From Mangrovibacter plantisponsor (lineage in GTDB: Bacteria; Pseudomonadota; Gammaproteobacteria; Enterobacterales; Enterobacteriaceae), in NCBI RefSeq assembly GCF_003182475.1, contig NZ_QGTS01000021.1:17003-81002 (forward strand): a stretch of DNA of 64,000 nucleotides. The letters are read 5' to 3'. This document shows, one piece after another, positions 42,749-51,758 of this stretch (within the stretch, counting starts at the first letter, position 1; every line of letters starts with the position of its first letter). The position numbers and the translations under genes were made by a program. Under the pieces are notes generated by a model that was not told the origin of the DNA, did no database searches, and saw only the letters and a list, made by a program, of their open reading frames with translations.

Positions 42749-44257
42749 ATGCAGTTTGACTGGCATTATCTGTTCAGTTTATTCACCTTTGCCGATTTCT
42801 GGCATGCCAGTTGGCTGGTTGTGCAATTAAGTTTGCTGACCTGGGTTGGCGGAGTAGTTCTGGGGCTGGGTCTGGCCTTTGCCCGCCAGTCTCCCCGCCG
42901 CTGGGTTAGCCAGGCTGCCGCAGTCTATATCTGGCTGTTCCGTAGCCTGCCTTTGCTGGTGTTACTGATTTTTATCTTTAACCTGCCACAGATGATCCCG
43001 GCAAGTGGTGCGTTGCTGAGCAGCCCGTTTATCGCGGGAGCTATTGCGCTTATTTTAAGTGAAACGGCATATATTGCTGAAATTCATCGGGGCGGGTTAA
43101 TTTCCGTACAGCGCGGGCAATATGAGGCGGGCAAAGCACTGGGGCTGGGTAATGGGCAAATTCGCCTCAAAATTATCATTCCCCAGGCCCTGCGTATCTC
43201 TCTGCCAACGCTTGTGAACGAGTTTATTACCATTGTAAAAATGACGTCCCTGGTCTCGGTCATTTCACTTTCCGAAATACTGATGGTCGGTGAGCGGTTA
43301 TATACCGAAAACTTCAAGGTGATGGAGACATTACTGGCTGTTGCCTGTTACTACGTGTTGATAGTCACCTTGTTTGAGCGCTTGTTTTCCTGGCTGGAAA
43401 AAAGCCTGGATATTCAGCGCCGCCAGCCCGCAATGATTGACGCTGAACAAGTGCGTGCCACCTTACCCGCGCTGGTTCCTGGCACCCGGCGCAGTGTGAG
43501 CCCTTCAGCCAAACCCATTCTGGAACTGAGCGATATCCACAAAGCGTTCAATGGGAAAACCGTACTCAACGGCATTAACCTGGCCGTACGCCCGGGGGAA
43601 ATTATCTCCATCATCGGGCCATCCGGCTCCGGGAAAACCACGCTTATCCGCACCATTAATGGCCTGGAAACGCTGGATGGCGGCACTGTACGGCTGCTGG
43701 GCAACGACTTTATTGAGGCCGGCCAGGCTGAAAATGCGCTCGCCTGGCGCAGTAACATCACCAAACTCGGCATGGTCTTTCAGGGCTTTAACCTGTTCCC
43801 CCATAAAACGGTGCTGGAAAACCTGATGCTGGCTCCACACCTGCACTTTGAAGAACAGCGGGAAAGCTTAAAACAACGCTGCCTCGCCATGCTGGACAAA
43901 GTGGGCATGCTCGAACACGCCAACAAATACCCGCATCAGTTATCTGGTGGCCAGCAACAACGTGTCGCCATTGCCCGCACGCTGGTGATGCGCCCCAGTG
44001 TGGTTCTGTTTGATGAACCCACATCGGCCCTTGACCCTGAACGCGTCAGCGAAGTGCTGGATGTTATCGCCCGACTGGCCCAGGAAGGCATCACCATGCT
44101 GATAGTGACTCATGAAATGAAGTTTGCGTTCACCATTTCCGACCGGGTGGTGTTTATGGAGCACGGCAATATTGAAGTGGATGCCGCACCCAGTGCTATC
44201 CTGCAGATGCGAGAACATCGCATTAACCGTTTCATTCAGGATATGGCAACTGCCTGA
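42749..44257 (+). CDS. Fused amino-acid ABC permease/ATPase
   Basis: The 502-residue protein joins a HisM/GlnP-type permease (about 1-220, with the coupling-loop segment [33 protein letters not shown]) to a GlnQ-type ATPase (about 250-502). ATPase motifs are Walker [11 protein letters not shown], signature [15 protein letters not shown] and Walker [13 protein letters not shown]. Such fusions are seen in some polar amino-acid transporters. One fused gene can dimerise to give a complete transporter with the preceding binding protein. The fusion appears natural since the frame is continuous and the linker is short and polar. Confidence 0.88.
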   Translation: MQFDWHYLFSLFTFADFWHASWLVVQLSLLTWVGGVVLGLGLAFARQSPRRWVSQAAAVYIWLFRSLPLLVLLIFIFNLPQMIPASGALLSSPFIAGAIALILSETAYIAEIHRGGLISVQRGQYEAGKALGLGNGQIRLKIIIPQALRISLPTLVNEFITIVKMTSLVSVISLSEILMVGERLYTENFKVMETLLAVACYYVLIVTLFERLFSWLEKSLDIQRRQPAMIDAEQVRATLPALVPGTRRSVSPSAKPILELSDIHKAFNGKTVLNGINLAVRPGEIISIIGPSGSGKTTLIRTINGLETLDGGTVRLLGNDFIEAGQAENALAWRSNITKLGMVFQGFNLFPHKTVLENLMLAPHLHFEEQRESLKQRCLAMLDKVGMLEHANKYPHQLSGGQQQRVAIARTLVMRPSVVLFDEPTSALDPERVSEVLDVIARLAQEGITMLIVTHEMKFAFTISDRVVFMEHGNIEVDAAPSAILQMREHRINRFIQDMATA

Positions 44258-44267
44258 GGCCGCAAAG

Positions 44268-44960
44268 ATGCTCAGTTTGAAAATCGAATTACCCGAAGAA
44301 ATGTCTGCAGACACACTGCCCGCTTTCCAGCGCATTGCGGTGCTGTTAAGGGAAAACATTATTAACGGCAATCTGCAGGCCGGACAGGCGCTGGCGGAAA
44401 ACGAACTGGCGGCCCTGTGCGATACCTCGCGCAATACTCTGCGCGAAGCCTTGCGGTTTTTGCATGGTGAAGGGCTGATGGATTATCAGCATAACCGTGG
44501 CGTATTTGTTCGCCAGTTAACCCAGCGAGATGTGCGGGACATTTATAAAGCGCGCCGCTACCTGGAAGTGCTGGCAATACAGTCTTCGTCCACTATCAGT
44601 GAATTTCACCTGCATAAAATGGCCGGGCAACTCGACCTTGCAGTAACCGCCGCCAACAACAACGACTGGCGCACTTTCGGGACACACAGCCTGCGCTTTC
44701 ACCAGCGCATCGTCCACATGCTCGGCTGCGCCCGGTTCAATGAGTTTTTCAGCGTATTGCTTGCTCAGTTACGTCTGTTGTTTGCCAGTGGGGAGCACGA
44801 AGGTAACTTCCAGCGCCCCTGGCTTGAACGCGACCAGGCTATTTTTGGCCTGCTGAAAGCACAACGTAATGAAGAAGCCTGCCAGTCGCTCACTGCTTAT
44901 CTTGAACAATCTGAACAACAGATTATGTCTGCGTTTACCACGCGAATGAACGGAGTTTAA
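44268..44960 (+). CDS. GntR/FCD-family regulator
   Basis: The 230-residue protein has a winged helix (FQRIAVLLRENIINGNLQAGQALAENELAALCDTSRNTLREALRFLHGEGL) and an all-helical FCD effector domain. The His residues (for example in HSLRFHQRIVHMLG) are of the metal/carboxylate-binding type. FCD regulators often sense amino or organic acids. ATG 44268 with GAGG seven bases before is chosen; longer starts lie in the upstream ATPase gene. It is embedded in the operon, so it probably controls it. The gap to the next gene is one base. Confidence 0.85.
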   Translation: MLSLKIELPEEMSADTLPAFQRIAVLLRENIINGNLQAGQALAENELAALCDTSRNTLREALRFLHGEGLMDYQHNRGVFVRQLTQRDVRDIYKARRYLEVLAIQSSSTISEFHLHKMAGQLDLAVTAANNNDWRTFGTHSLRFHQRIVHMLGCARFNEFFSVLLAQLRLLFASGEHEGNFQRPWLERDQAIFGLLKAQRNEEACQSLTAYLEQSEQQIMSAFTTRMNGV

Positions 44961-44961
44961 T

Positions 44962-45798
44962 ATGTCTTCTTATCCTGCTGCATACCAGAGCACCAAGGGC
45001 TCAGCCCTGGATGTTGATCGTGACTTTTACCAGGCTCTGGCTGATGGCAAACGGACTCAGGTTTCCCAACACCTGGTGCCGATTCGTACCGGTTATGCCT
45101 GGGAGGTTCCGGCTGGCCATATTTTTCGCATAACCACCCCACAAGGCCCGCAAGTGGGCGACCTGAACATGTGGAACCTGCATAACCCACGGGAAAGAAT
45201 GTGGGTATCACGTACCCGCCAGTTACAGCGTGCCCATTTGTCCACCTTTGACCGGCTGTGGTCCACACTGCCGTTTATGCGCCCTGTTGCTACGATCACG
45301 GCTGATTCACTGGCTGATTATGGTGTGGATGAACACGGCGGGCGTGTCCATGATCTGCTGGGCACCCGTTGTGATCCTTATGTCAACAAGCTGCTGACAG
45401 GTGAAGATTTTGATTTTCACTGCCACTCCAACCTGACCCGGGCAATTCAACCCTGGGGGCTAACTGAATTTGACGTGCATGACGTTATGAATGTGTTCCA
45501 GTGCACCGGGCTTAACGATGAAGATAAATACTTTATGAAAGCCTGCCCGGCGCGCAAAGGTGACTATCTGGAGTTCTTCGCCGAAATCGATTTGTTGTGC
45601 GCTATTTCTACCTGCCCGGGTGGCGATCTCTCGCTGCCAATGTGGGGAGATGAAGCCGAAGACACCCTGAAAGTGTGCCGCCCTTTAGGTATTGAAATTT
45701 ACCAGCCGGACCCGGCACTGTTAGCTGGTTGGGAATCACCTAAGTCGCCAGACTACAAAGGGAACCACGGCATGAAGTTGAATGCAGTAAATTGGTAA
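44962..45798 (+). CDS. DUF1989 (urea-carboxylase-associated-type) protein
   Basis: The 278-residue protein has the DUF1989 pattern: PAGHIFRITTPQGPQVGDLNMWN, ARKGDYLEFFAEIDLLCAISTCPGGDLS and CHSNLTRAIQPWGLTEFDVHDVMNVF, with conserved Cys/His residues. DUF1989 proteins include the two subunits of carboxyguanidine deiminase and others near urea carboxylase, but no urea carboxylase gene is here. The substrate is probably an amide, guanidino or ureido compound brought in by the linked transporter (inference). It ends the sigma-54 operon. Its function is otherwise unknown. Confidence 0.8.
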   Translation: MSSYPAAYQSTKGSALDVDRDFYQALADGKRTQVSQHLVPIRTGYAWEVPAGHIFRITTPQGPQVGDLNMWNLHNPRERMWVSRTRQLQRAHLSTFDRLWSTLPFMRPVATITADSLADYGVDEHGGRVHDLLGTRCDPYVNKLLTGEDFDFHCHSNLTRAIQPWGLTEFDVHDVMNVFQCTGLNDEDKYFMKACPARKGDYLEFFAEIDLLCAISTCPGGDLSLPMWGDEAEDTLKVCRPLGIEIYQPDPALLAGWESPKSPDYKGNHGMKLNAVNW

Positions 45799-45860
45799 CT
45801 GAGTTTGTGTTGTGTGGTTGCGTTATTTTCAGGGAAGAGGAATAACGCTTTTTTCCACAC

Positions 45861-45962
45861 TCACAGTTTTCGGGGCAAAGGGGTATCCCGCCCCGTTACC
45901 CTTCTCCAGCGCCAGGCGTAACGCACCGCCACCACGGCCACAAAACCAACGAGAATAATCAT
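45861..45962 (-). CDS. Putative 33-residue membrane peptide
   Basis: An ATG at 45962 overlaps the stop of the large upstream gene (ATGA) and opens a 33-codon frame: MIILVGFVAVVAVRYAWRWRRVTG followed by RDTPLPRKL. The first 15 residues are hydrophobic and the rest is basic, a typical single-span inner-membrane peptide with the C-terminus inside. Translation coupling is possible. It is too short for composition to prove coding. I do not recognise a family. Confidence 0.4.
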   Translation of the reverse strand: MIILVGFVAVVAVRYAWRWRRVTGRDTPLPRKL

Positions 45963-48031
45963 GCCAGTACCTCCACGCAGCCTGTATCAAAACCCAGTTG
46001 CCGGATAAGCCGTTTCTGCCACTCAGGGACACTCAACTGGTGCTTTTTCACCCGCCGCCGGTACAACACATACAACGGGTAACGGGAAACGACATCATCG
46101 CGAAACTGCAGATAACGTGGCGACAGGCTCCACAACCAGGCGCGTTGTATCCAGAAATCAACCAGCCACAAATTCTTTGCCATTCCACGGCCATGCAACG
46201 CACAGAAAGCAAATAGATAGGCGATATAAGCCCGGTAATCGCCACTGATATTCCCCGACAGCAAAATTGCCGGGCAGAGTTGCTCCAGGCCTTGCTGGAC
46301 TTTTTCCGGGAAATCAGACAGTGCCAGTGTGCAGGCAAGATCATAGCGGGCAAGTGCATGCCCGGCTTGCTGAGACTGGTATAACAACGTTTCCCTCGCC
46401 TCTGCGAGGCGTGTTACTTCCAGAGGCCGGGACTCCCGCAAGAGCTGCCTTTCCAGTAAACGGCTATGTAAAAACCAGGCGTGTGCATCCCCCTGTTCAC
46501 CGGCCTTAGTAAAAACATGTTGGGCCTGTAATTCATTCTCCTGCATAGCCATGGCAGACAGAGCCCGCGGATTCGCACCCGACTGCGCATCGGCCAGAAA
46601 CAGTGCAGCCTGGCGCCCACCCTGCTGTGCGGCAAGCAGAAGTATTCTTCCCAGAGCCTTGCCATACCCCAGTGCGGCAAGGTTATTACAGGCCTGCCAC
46701 AACGCTGCCGCATTCGCGTGCTGAATTCTGGCCTGCAGCGCCAGTAACTGGCTGGCAGATAACGCCTGTTTCAGTCCACAAATGCCCTCTGGCGTCGCCG
46801 CCAGTAATGCCAGCAAAGCATCCAGCACAGAGCTTCCCCGGGCGCGGGTCAGAGCAACCAGTTTTGCCAGCACTTGTTGCCTGTCCGGCTGTGGTGCGGT
46901 TGCATTGCCCAACACAAGCGCCAGAAGCGAGAAAACGTGGTCACTGTAGGTTAACCAAAAAGCCGGAGCGTCTATGGCAGCAAGTGCTGCCACGCACTGA
47001 TAAATCTGCCCGGTAAACCAGGACGTTAACCGCCACTCTCGCCCGTACCGGTTAAACAAAAAATGTTCGCAAAACCGGGCATAAGCCAAATAACCACTGG
47101 CCTGAGCTTCAGGATGTAAAGGAAGAGACAGCAACTGACGAAAACGCGCATCCAGGCGGCGAATACGGTACGTTTTCCCCGGCAAAGGCCACAACACCGG
47201 GTTATTTATCTTGTCATATATCTTCGCGCGCCACAGTTGGTTACGCACCGGCAGCGCCAGGTTCTGGCAATGCTCGCTACTGAGAAAATGGTTCACTGCC
47301 TGGTAACGCGCGTCTCCATAATGCAGAGGAGATAATAACCGTACCCACTGTTCACGAGCGGCGATATTTGCCGGGTCGCACTCCATTGTACGGTTAAACC
47401 AATACAGTGCCGGGAAACGTGTTTCTGAGTAAGTAGGCAACCGCAATGACAGCGAGACTGGCCCTTTATCAAGCGGCAATGCACCGTACTGCCGGGCAAA
47501 AGCCAGTGCGTCTTCACCAAACTGATGTGCCGGGAACGTCACTGGCCATAAGCCATTTTTTGCTCCGGCGGGCGTACCCAGGTAGCCCGCTGCATTCATC
47601 AGCAGCATAAAGACTGTGGGGCAATAACTGCCGGAGGCTATTGCCTGTACTGCCCATGAAAAACCCGCGGTATTTGCAACCACCACGCGGGGTACAGGCT
47701 GCCCGCCAGGGGCAACTGATGCACCAGTCCGAAGTGTTTCACTGGCAATAGCAAACCAACTCTCTGCCAGCAATAAGCAGGGAGTGGCATCTTCCGGGCA
47801 GGCAAAGTGCCATGCCAGCAACTGAGCATGCACATCGTCACGAGCAAGCTGATTTTGTGGAAACAAAAAAGCCAGCGAACTTATCAATGCCAGCCTGCCC
47901 GCAGGCAACTGGGTATATTGAGCCTGCCGCACAGAGTGGAAAAACAGGCTAAGTGCCCGGTAGTTTTTTTCTTTTAGCAAGCAATGCAGGTGGTGCTGCA
48001 ATTCATATAATTCATCCAGAGATGAATACAT
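45959..48031 (-). CDS. Large helical protein resembling DUF4034 proteins
   Basis: The 690-residue protein has no signal peptide or membrane helix. An N-terminal region (about 60-200) with ARDDVHAQLLAWHFACPEDATPCLLLAESWFAIASETLR resembles DUF4034. The C-terminal half is rich in Ala and Leu with repeated helix pairs (LGRILLLAAQQGGRQAALFLADAQSG, TKAGEQGDAHAWFLHSRLLER) like Sel1/TPR arrays, suited to protein binding. DUF4034 genes are uncharacterised; some lie in contact-dependent or secretion loci, but none is here. An ATG at 48031 with GGGG seven bases before is used; a GTG two codons earlier is weaker. Confidence 0.6.
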   Translation of the reverse strand: MYSSLDELYELQHHLHCLLKEKNYRALSLFFHSVRQAQYTQLPAGRLALISSLAFLFPQNQLARDDVHAQLLAWHFACPEDATPCLLLAESWFAIASETLRTGASVAPGGQPVPRVVVANTAGFSWAVQAIASGSYCPTVFMLLMNAAGYLGTPAGAKNGLWPVTFPAHQFGEDALAFARQYGALPLDKGPVSLSLRLPTYSETRFPALYWFNRTMECDPANIAAREQWVRLLSPLHYGDARYQAVNHFLSSEHCQNLALPVRNQLWRAKIYDKINNPVLWPLPGKTYRIRRLDARFRQLLSLPLHPEAQASGYLAYARFCEHFLFNRYGREWRLTSWFTGQIYQCVAALAAIDAPAFWLTYSDHVFSLLALVLGNATAPQPDRQQVLAKLVALTRARGSSVLDALLALLAATPEGICGLKQALSASQLLALQARIQHANAAALWQACNNLAALGYGKALGRILLLAAQQGGRQAALFLADAQSGANPRALSAMAMQENELQAQHVFTKAGEQGDAHAWFLHSRLLERQLLRESRPLEVTRLAEARETLLYQSQQAGHALARYDLACTLALSDFPEKVQQGLEQLCPAILLSGNISGDYRAYIAYLFAFCALHGRGMAKNLWLVDFWIQRAWLWSLSPRYLQFRDDVVSRYPLYVLYRRRVKKHQLSVPEWQKRLIRQLGFDTGCVEVLA

Positions 48032-48133
48032 CCACACGCCCCATTAATTCTCAAACAAAATCAGCCAGTCGCAGAGGAGTTCCTCTGTAACCGGCAAAGA
48101 TAAACATAAATTAGCCGAATCCTGGCGTAAGCG

Positions 48134-48147
48134 TTGATTTAAGTCAA
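48134..48147. promoter_or_regulatory. FNR-like site in the 534-bp gap
   Basis: TTGATTTAAGTCAA matches the FNR consensus TTGAT-N4-ATCAA at 9 of 10 bases. It lies 103 bp upstream of the large minus-strand gene and 419 bp before yhhS. The rest of the 48032-48565 gap is AT-rich with no gene I can support. Confidence 0.45.
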
Positions 48148-48565
48148 TTTACCAGGTTTAGTTGGTTTACAGCTAACCAGTTGAAATAACTAAAATTAAC
48201 CTAACAGACAATTAAGAATTATCCTACAATATATATATTTACAATAATAACAAAAGTTCATCAACTTCAGTTGATTATATTATCAAAATATCGTTTCAAA
48301 TTAACATGACCCGATATGTATAACTTTATAACTCCCGCCGAAAACGCCTTTCCAAACAGTAGTTAACCAGGGAAACTATTTATATTGTGACAATCGCACT
48401 TATTGAATACTCTTTTTTGATGTTACAACCGCGGTCTGACAAGAGTGAAAAGCTCTCTTACATTTTTTTGAGCAGAAATCAGTGACGAAAGTACCAATCT
48501 CTACTGGTAAGTAAACAGCGCGATCAGTTACATTTGTCATACCAATCTGTTGTCCGGGATATGCC

Positions 48566-49762
48566 ATGTCCGCCCCACTAACTGGCGCCAAACTGAATTT
48601 GCGCATTATTTCTATCGTTGTTTTTACCTGCATTTGCTACTTCTCTATAGGGCTGCCGCTGGCCGTTTTACCCAGTTTTGTACATTATGATTTAGGCTAC
48701 AGCACACTGCTGGCAGGCATTGTCATCAGTATTCAGTACATTTCCACTCTGTTCAGCCGCCCCCATGCCGGGCGTTACACCGATACCTGGGGCCCCAAAA
48801 AAGTAGTGTCCTTGGGGATTATCTGTTGCGGACTGAGCGGGTTATCCACACTGATTGCCTCGTTTCTCACTCACTCCCCTGTACTGGCCGTTGCCGCGTT
48901 ACTGGTTGGCCGCCTGTTTCTTGGCGTGGGAGAAAGCTTTACCGCCACCGGCGCGACGCTATGGGGCATTAAAACCGTGGGCAGTATTCATACTTCCCGG
49001 GTGATTTCCTGGAATGGCGTAGCAACCTATGTCGCCATGGCATCCGGTGCGCCACTCGGTGTTATTCTGAACCAATATTTTGGGCTGGCCGGTTTTTCTG
49101 TACTCATTATCGCTATCGCAGCCATTGGGCTGTTTTTTGCCCGAGGTAAAGCGGATGTCAAAGTGGTTGCGGGTAAACGCGCACCGTTTCACAAAGTGGT
49201 CGCCCGCGTGTTCCCGTTTGGGATGGGGCTGGGTTTAGGCACCATTGGTTTTGGGGTTATCGCTACTTTTATTACGCTCTACTTTGCTCAACGCCAGTGG
49301 CAGGGAGCGGCGTTTACACTCTCGCTGTTCAGTATTGGGTTTATCTGTGTCCGCCTGGTTCTGAGTAACACCATAATCCGGTTTGGCGGCATACGGGTAT
49401 CACTGGTGTGTTTTATCGTGGAGTGCCTGGGGTTATTGCTTATCTGGCTTGCGCCTAACGCCTGGCTTGCTGGTGCAGGGGCATTTATGGCAGGTTTTGG
49501 TTTCTCGCTGGTGTTCCCGGCACTGGGTGTCGAAGCGGTTAACCGTGTGGAAGAACAAAATCAGGGGTCAGCACTGGGTGTTTTCTCTGCATTTCTCGAC
49601 CTGGCGCTGGGGATTACCGGGCCGGTTGCCGGGTGGGTAAGCGGCCTGTGGGGTATGCAGTCCATATACCTGTGCGCGGCCATCATGGTGATGGCCGGTT
49701 GGGGGTTGATGTTATGGGTTAGCATTCGCGCCCCGGTACGCCCCAAAACACCAACAGCGTAA
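48566..49762 (+). CDS. yhhS: MFS transporter, YhhS-like
   Basis: The 398-residue protein has twelve hydrophobic helices and closely follows E. coli YhhS: LNLRIISIVVFTCICYFSIGLPLAVLPSF, ISTLFSRPHAGRYTDTWGPKKVV and RVISWNGVATYVAMASGAPLGV. VFPALGVEAVNRVEEQNQGSALG follows near the end. YhhS has been linked to export of glyphosate and arabinose-like compounds. It stands alone, with its own promoter region. ATG 48566 has GGGA upstream. Confidence 0.85.
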   Translation: MSAPLTGAKLNLRIISIVVFTCICYFSIGLPLAVLPSFVHYDLGYSTLLAGIVISIQYISTLFSRPHAGRYTDTWGPKKVVSLGIICCGLSGLSTLIASFLTHSPVLAVAALLVGRLFLGVGESFTATGATLWGIKTVGSIHTSRVISWNGVATYVAMASGAPLGVILNQYFGLAGFSVLIIAIAAIGLFFARGKADVKVVAGKRAPFHKVVARVFPFGMGLGLGTIGFGVIATFITLYFAQRQWQGAAFTLSLFSIGFICVRLVLSNTIIRFGGIRVSLVCFIVECLGLLLIWLAPNAWLAGAGAFMAGFGFSLVFPALGVEAVNRVEEQNQGSALGVFSAFLDLALGITGPVAGWVSGLWGMQSIYLCAAIMVMAGWGLMLWVSIRAPVRPKTPTA

Positions 49763-49767
49763 AACCG

Positions 49768-50802
49768 TTACTCTGGCACTAACACAACCCCCTGGTTCTC
49801 CTGGTTGTTGCGGTTGCCACGGTATACCTGCCAGCCCACTTTTCCCTGCTGGAGAGTAAATACCGCCGTTGCCAGGGTATTTTCGTCGTCAGGATCCTGC
49901 GGGTCCTGGCGGTAAACGGGTAGCGGCTCACTCTGAGTATCCGATAAAATCGCCAGCGCCTCATCTGGCGACAGGGCTTTCTCTGGTAAGCCTGAGCGCC
50001 ATTGTTCGAGGCGCTGCTGGCGCGATGCAGAGCTTCCAGTAACCACCTGTTCAATATTTGCCAGTGCCGGGTGAACCAGGTGATTGGCATGCCCGGCGAC
50101 CTGGGTTATTTCCCGTACTGAACACCCGCTTCCGGTGGCTTCGACAGACAATATCTGGTTTTCACCAGCCCGGCTGAGGGTATGGTGAAATGCCCCTGCC
50201 CGTGCAGTTTGCGTCAAAACAGCAACCGCTTCATCCAGGGTGCTGGCATTCAGCGCCGCTCTTGCCAGCACCTGGCGCGGCAACCCTGGTGGCCGGTGTT
50301 GTGCCCGAATGTTATTAACTGTATTCACAATACCGTGAGCATTCACCGAGAATGTATGCCCGCAAATTGACCCCGGGTAAGCAAAACTGGTAAAGGCAAC
50401 GCCGTCATCAGGTTGAATGGTCACTAACGCGCAATCATTGAATAACTGCGGGTAGCCATCTTCATTGTGGGCAATAACGGGTTCCCCCTGAGCAGTAAAA
50501 CCCGCCACAGTAGTACAGCCATCTGACGTAGAGGGCACCAGGTCGCCACGGCAATTCCAGGCGAATACGCTGCCAAACGGTGCATCCAGCCCGGCTGCAA
50601 GGCCTTCCAGCTCCTGCCAGATTGCCGGAAACTGTTCGCGCACTGCGGCCTGCAATTGCGCCAGCACAGGCGCATGAACAGGAGAAGTGACTGAACGCCA
50701 CAAAGGTGTATTCACCACAAAGCGGTGCCAGGCGGTGTAACCAAACTGGCCAAGTTGCTGGCCGGTCGCAAAAGGTGAACCTTGAAGGGTTAGCGTTTTC
50801 AT
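49768..50802 (-). CDS. Peptidase C45 (acyl-CoA:6-APA acyltransferase-like) enzyme
   Basis: The 344-residue protein has the NTN-hydrolase pattern NCRGDLVPSTSDGCTTVAGFTAQGEPVIAHNEDG. The Cys in DGCTT would be the nucleophile made N-terminal by self-cleavage. HPALANIEQV and TLATAVFTLQQGKVGW follow. Members include penicillin acyltransferases and hydrolases of N-acyl amino acids or amides; bacterial substrates are largely unknown. It is convergent with yhhS (stops six bases apart). ATG 50802 is used; an upstream TTG adds eight residues and cannot be excluded. Confidence 0.75.
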   Translation of the reverse strand: MKTLTLQGSPFATGQQLGQFGYTAWHRFVVNTPLWRSVTSPVHAPVLAQLQAAVREQFPAIWQELEGLAAGLDAPFGSVFAWNCRGDLVPSTSDGCTTVAGFTAQGEPVIAHNEDGYPQLFNDCALVTIQPDDGVAFTSFAYPGSICGHTFSVNAHGIVNTVNNIRAQHRPPGLPRQVLARAALNASTLDEAVAVLTQTARAGAFHHTLSRAGENQILSVEATGSGCSVREITQVAGHANHLVHPALANIEQVVTGSSASRQQRLEQWRSGLPEKALSPDEALAILSDTQSEPLPVYRQDPQDPDDENTLATAVFTLQQGKVGWQVYRGNRNNQENQGVVLVPE

Positions 50803-51075
50803 GGTGATAACGTCGTACTTACTCAATTAAGATACATGCTGTAAAAAGGCATTAAGCCGCGGGTTTGAACCACCACCCACCAGAGTGGTAGAAAAAGTTG
50901 TGCGGAAAAGAGTAACACTGGCTGGTAATATTATCGCTAGATTTCATATGGATACTTTCTGCTCCAGAACAAAAATTTACCTGCCTTAATTCCACTTCCA
51001 CACGAATTATTCACCCTCACCGGATGGACAAATCTTAAACCCATTATTTTATTGTGCCATTATCCTTGTATTTTA

Positions 51076-51090
51076 TAGACGACCAGTCTA
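51076..51090. promoter_or_regulatory. Candidate AcuR/NemR-type operator
   Basis: TAGAC-GACCA-GTCTA is a perfect palindrome of the TAGAC-N-GTCTA class bound by AcuR/NemR-type TetR regulators. It lies 11 bp before the acuR start, overlapping the likely promoter. Confidence 0.7.
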
Positions 51091-51101
51091 AATTAGGCGC
51101 C

Positions 51102-51737
51102 ATGAACATGCCCACTATGCAAAAACGCCGTGGCCGCCCGCCCAAAGAAGGGCGCAGCCGCGAAGAAACCCAACAAGCCCTGCTCAGAGCCGGTACAGAA
51201 GCAATGACCAGTAATGGTTTTACCGCATCTGGTCTGGATCAAATTCTGAAGTCGGTTGGTGTACCTAAAGGGTCGTTTTACTACTACTTTTCCAGCAAAG
51301 AAGCCTGGGGAATGGCAGTGCTTGAGTGGTACGACGCATTCTTTCGCCGCATGCTGGAAAAACACCTGAATAACACGGCTCGCCCTCCTCTCAGCCGCCT
51401 GGCGGACTTTGTCGACCAGGCGTGTGCTGGCATGGCGAAATACCAGTTCACCAGAGGCTGTCTGGTTGGCAACCTTGGGCAAGAAGGCCCGTTACTCTCT
51501 GCCGATTTTTGCGCCCGGCTGGAGGCTGTGCTGCAAGGCTGGCAGGCTCTGGTGGAACAAACATTACAAGCCGCACGCGACGACGGCACGCTTGCCCCAG
51601 GTGCAGATTGCGCACAACTGGCTGCATTTTTCTGGATTGGCTGGGAAGGTGCGGTATTACGCGCCCGCCTGACACGCAGTGAAGACCCAATGCGGTTATT
51701 CCTCGCAGGCTTTCTTGCCGGTCTCCCCCGAATTTAA
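51102..51737 (+). CDS. acuR: TetR-family regulator, AcuR-like
   Basis: The 211-residue protein has a basic start (MNMPTMQKRRGRPPKEG) and a helix-turn-helix (AGTEAMTSNGFTASGLDQILKSVGVPKGSFYYYFSSKEAW). It ends AFFWIGWEGAVLRARLTRS, the C-terminal pattern of AcuR-like regulators. AcuR senses acrylate and derepresses acuI. It lies 21 bp before acuI with an operator over its own promoter. The ATG at 51102 is chosen among several in-frame ATGs. Confidence 0.8.
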   Translation: MNMPTMQKRRGRPPKEGRSREETQQALLRAGTEAMTSNGFTASGLDQILKSVGVPKGSFYYYFSSKEAWGMAVLEWYDAFFRRMLEKHLNNTARPPLSRLADFVDQACAGMAKYQFTRGCLVGNLGQEGPLLSADFCARLEAVLQGWQALVEQTLQAARDDGTLAPGADCAQLAAFFWIGWEGAVLRARLTRSEDPMRLFLAGFLAGLPRI

Positions 51738-51758
51738 TACAAGCTAACAGGAGTTTTT

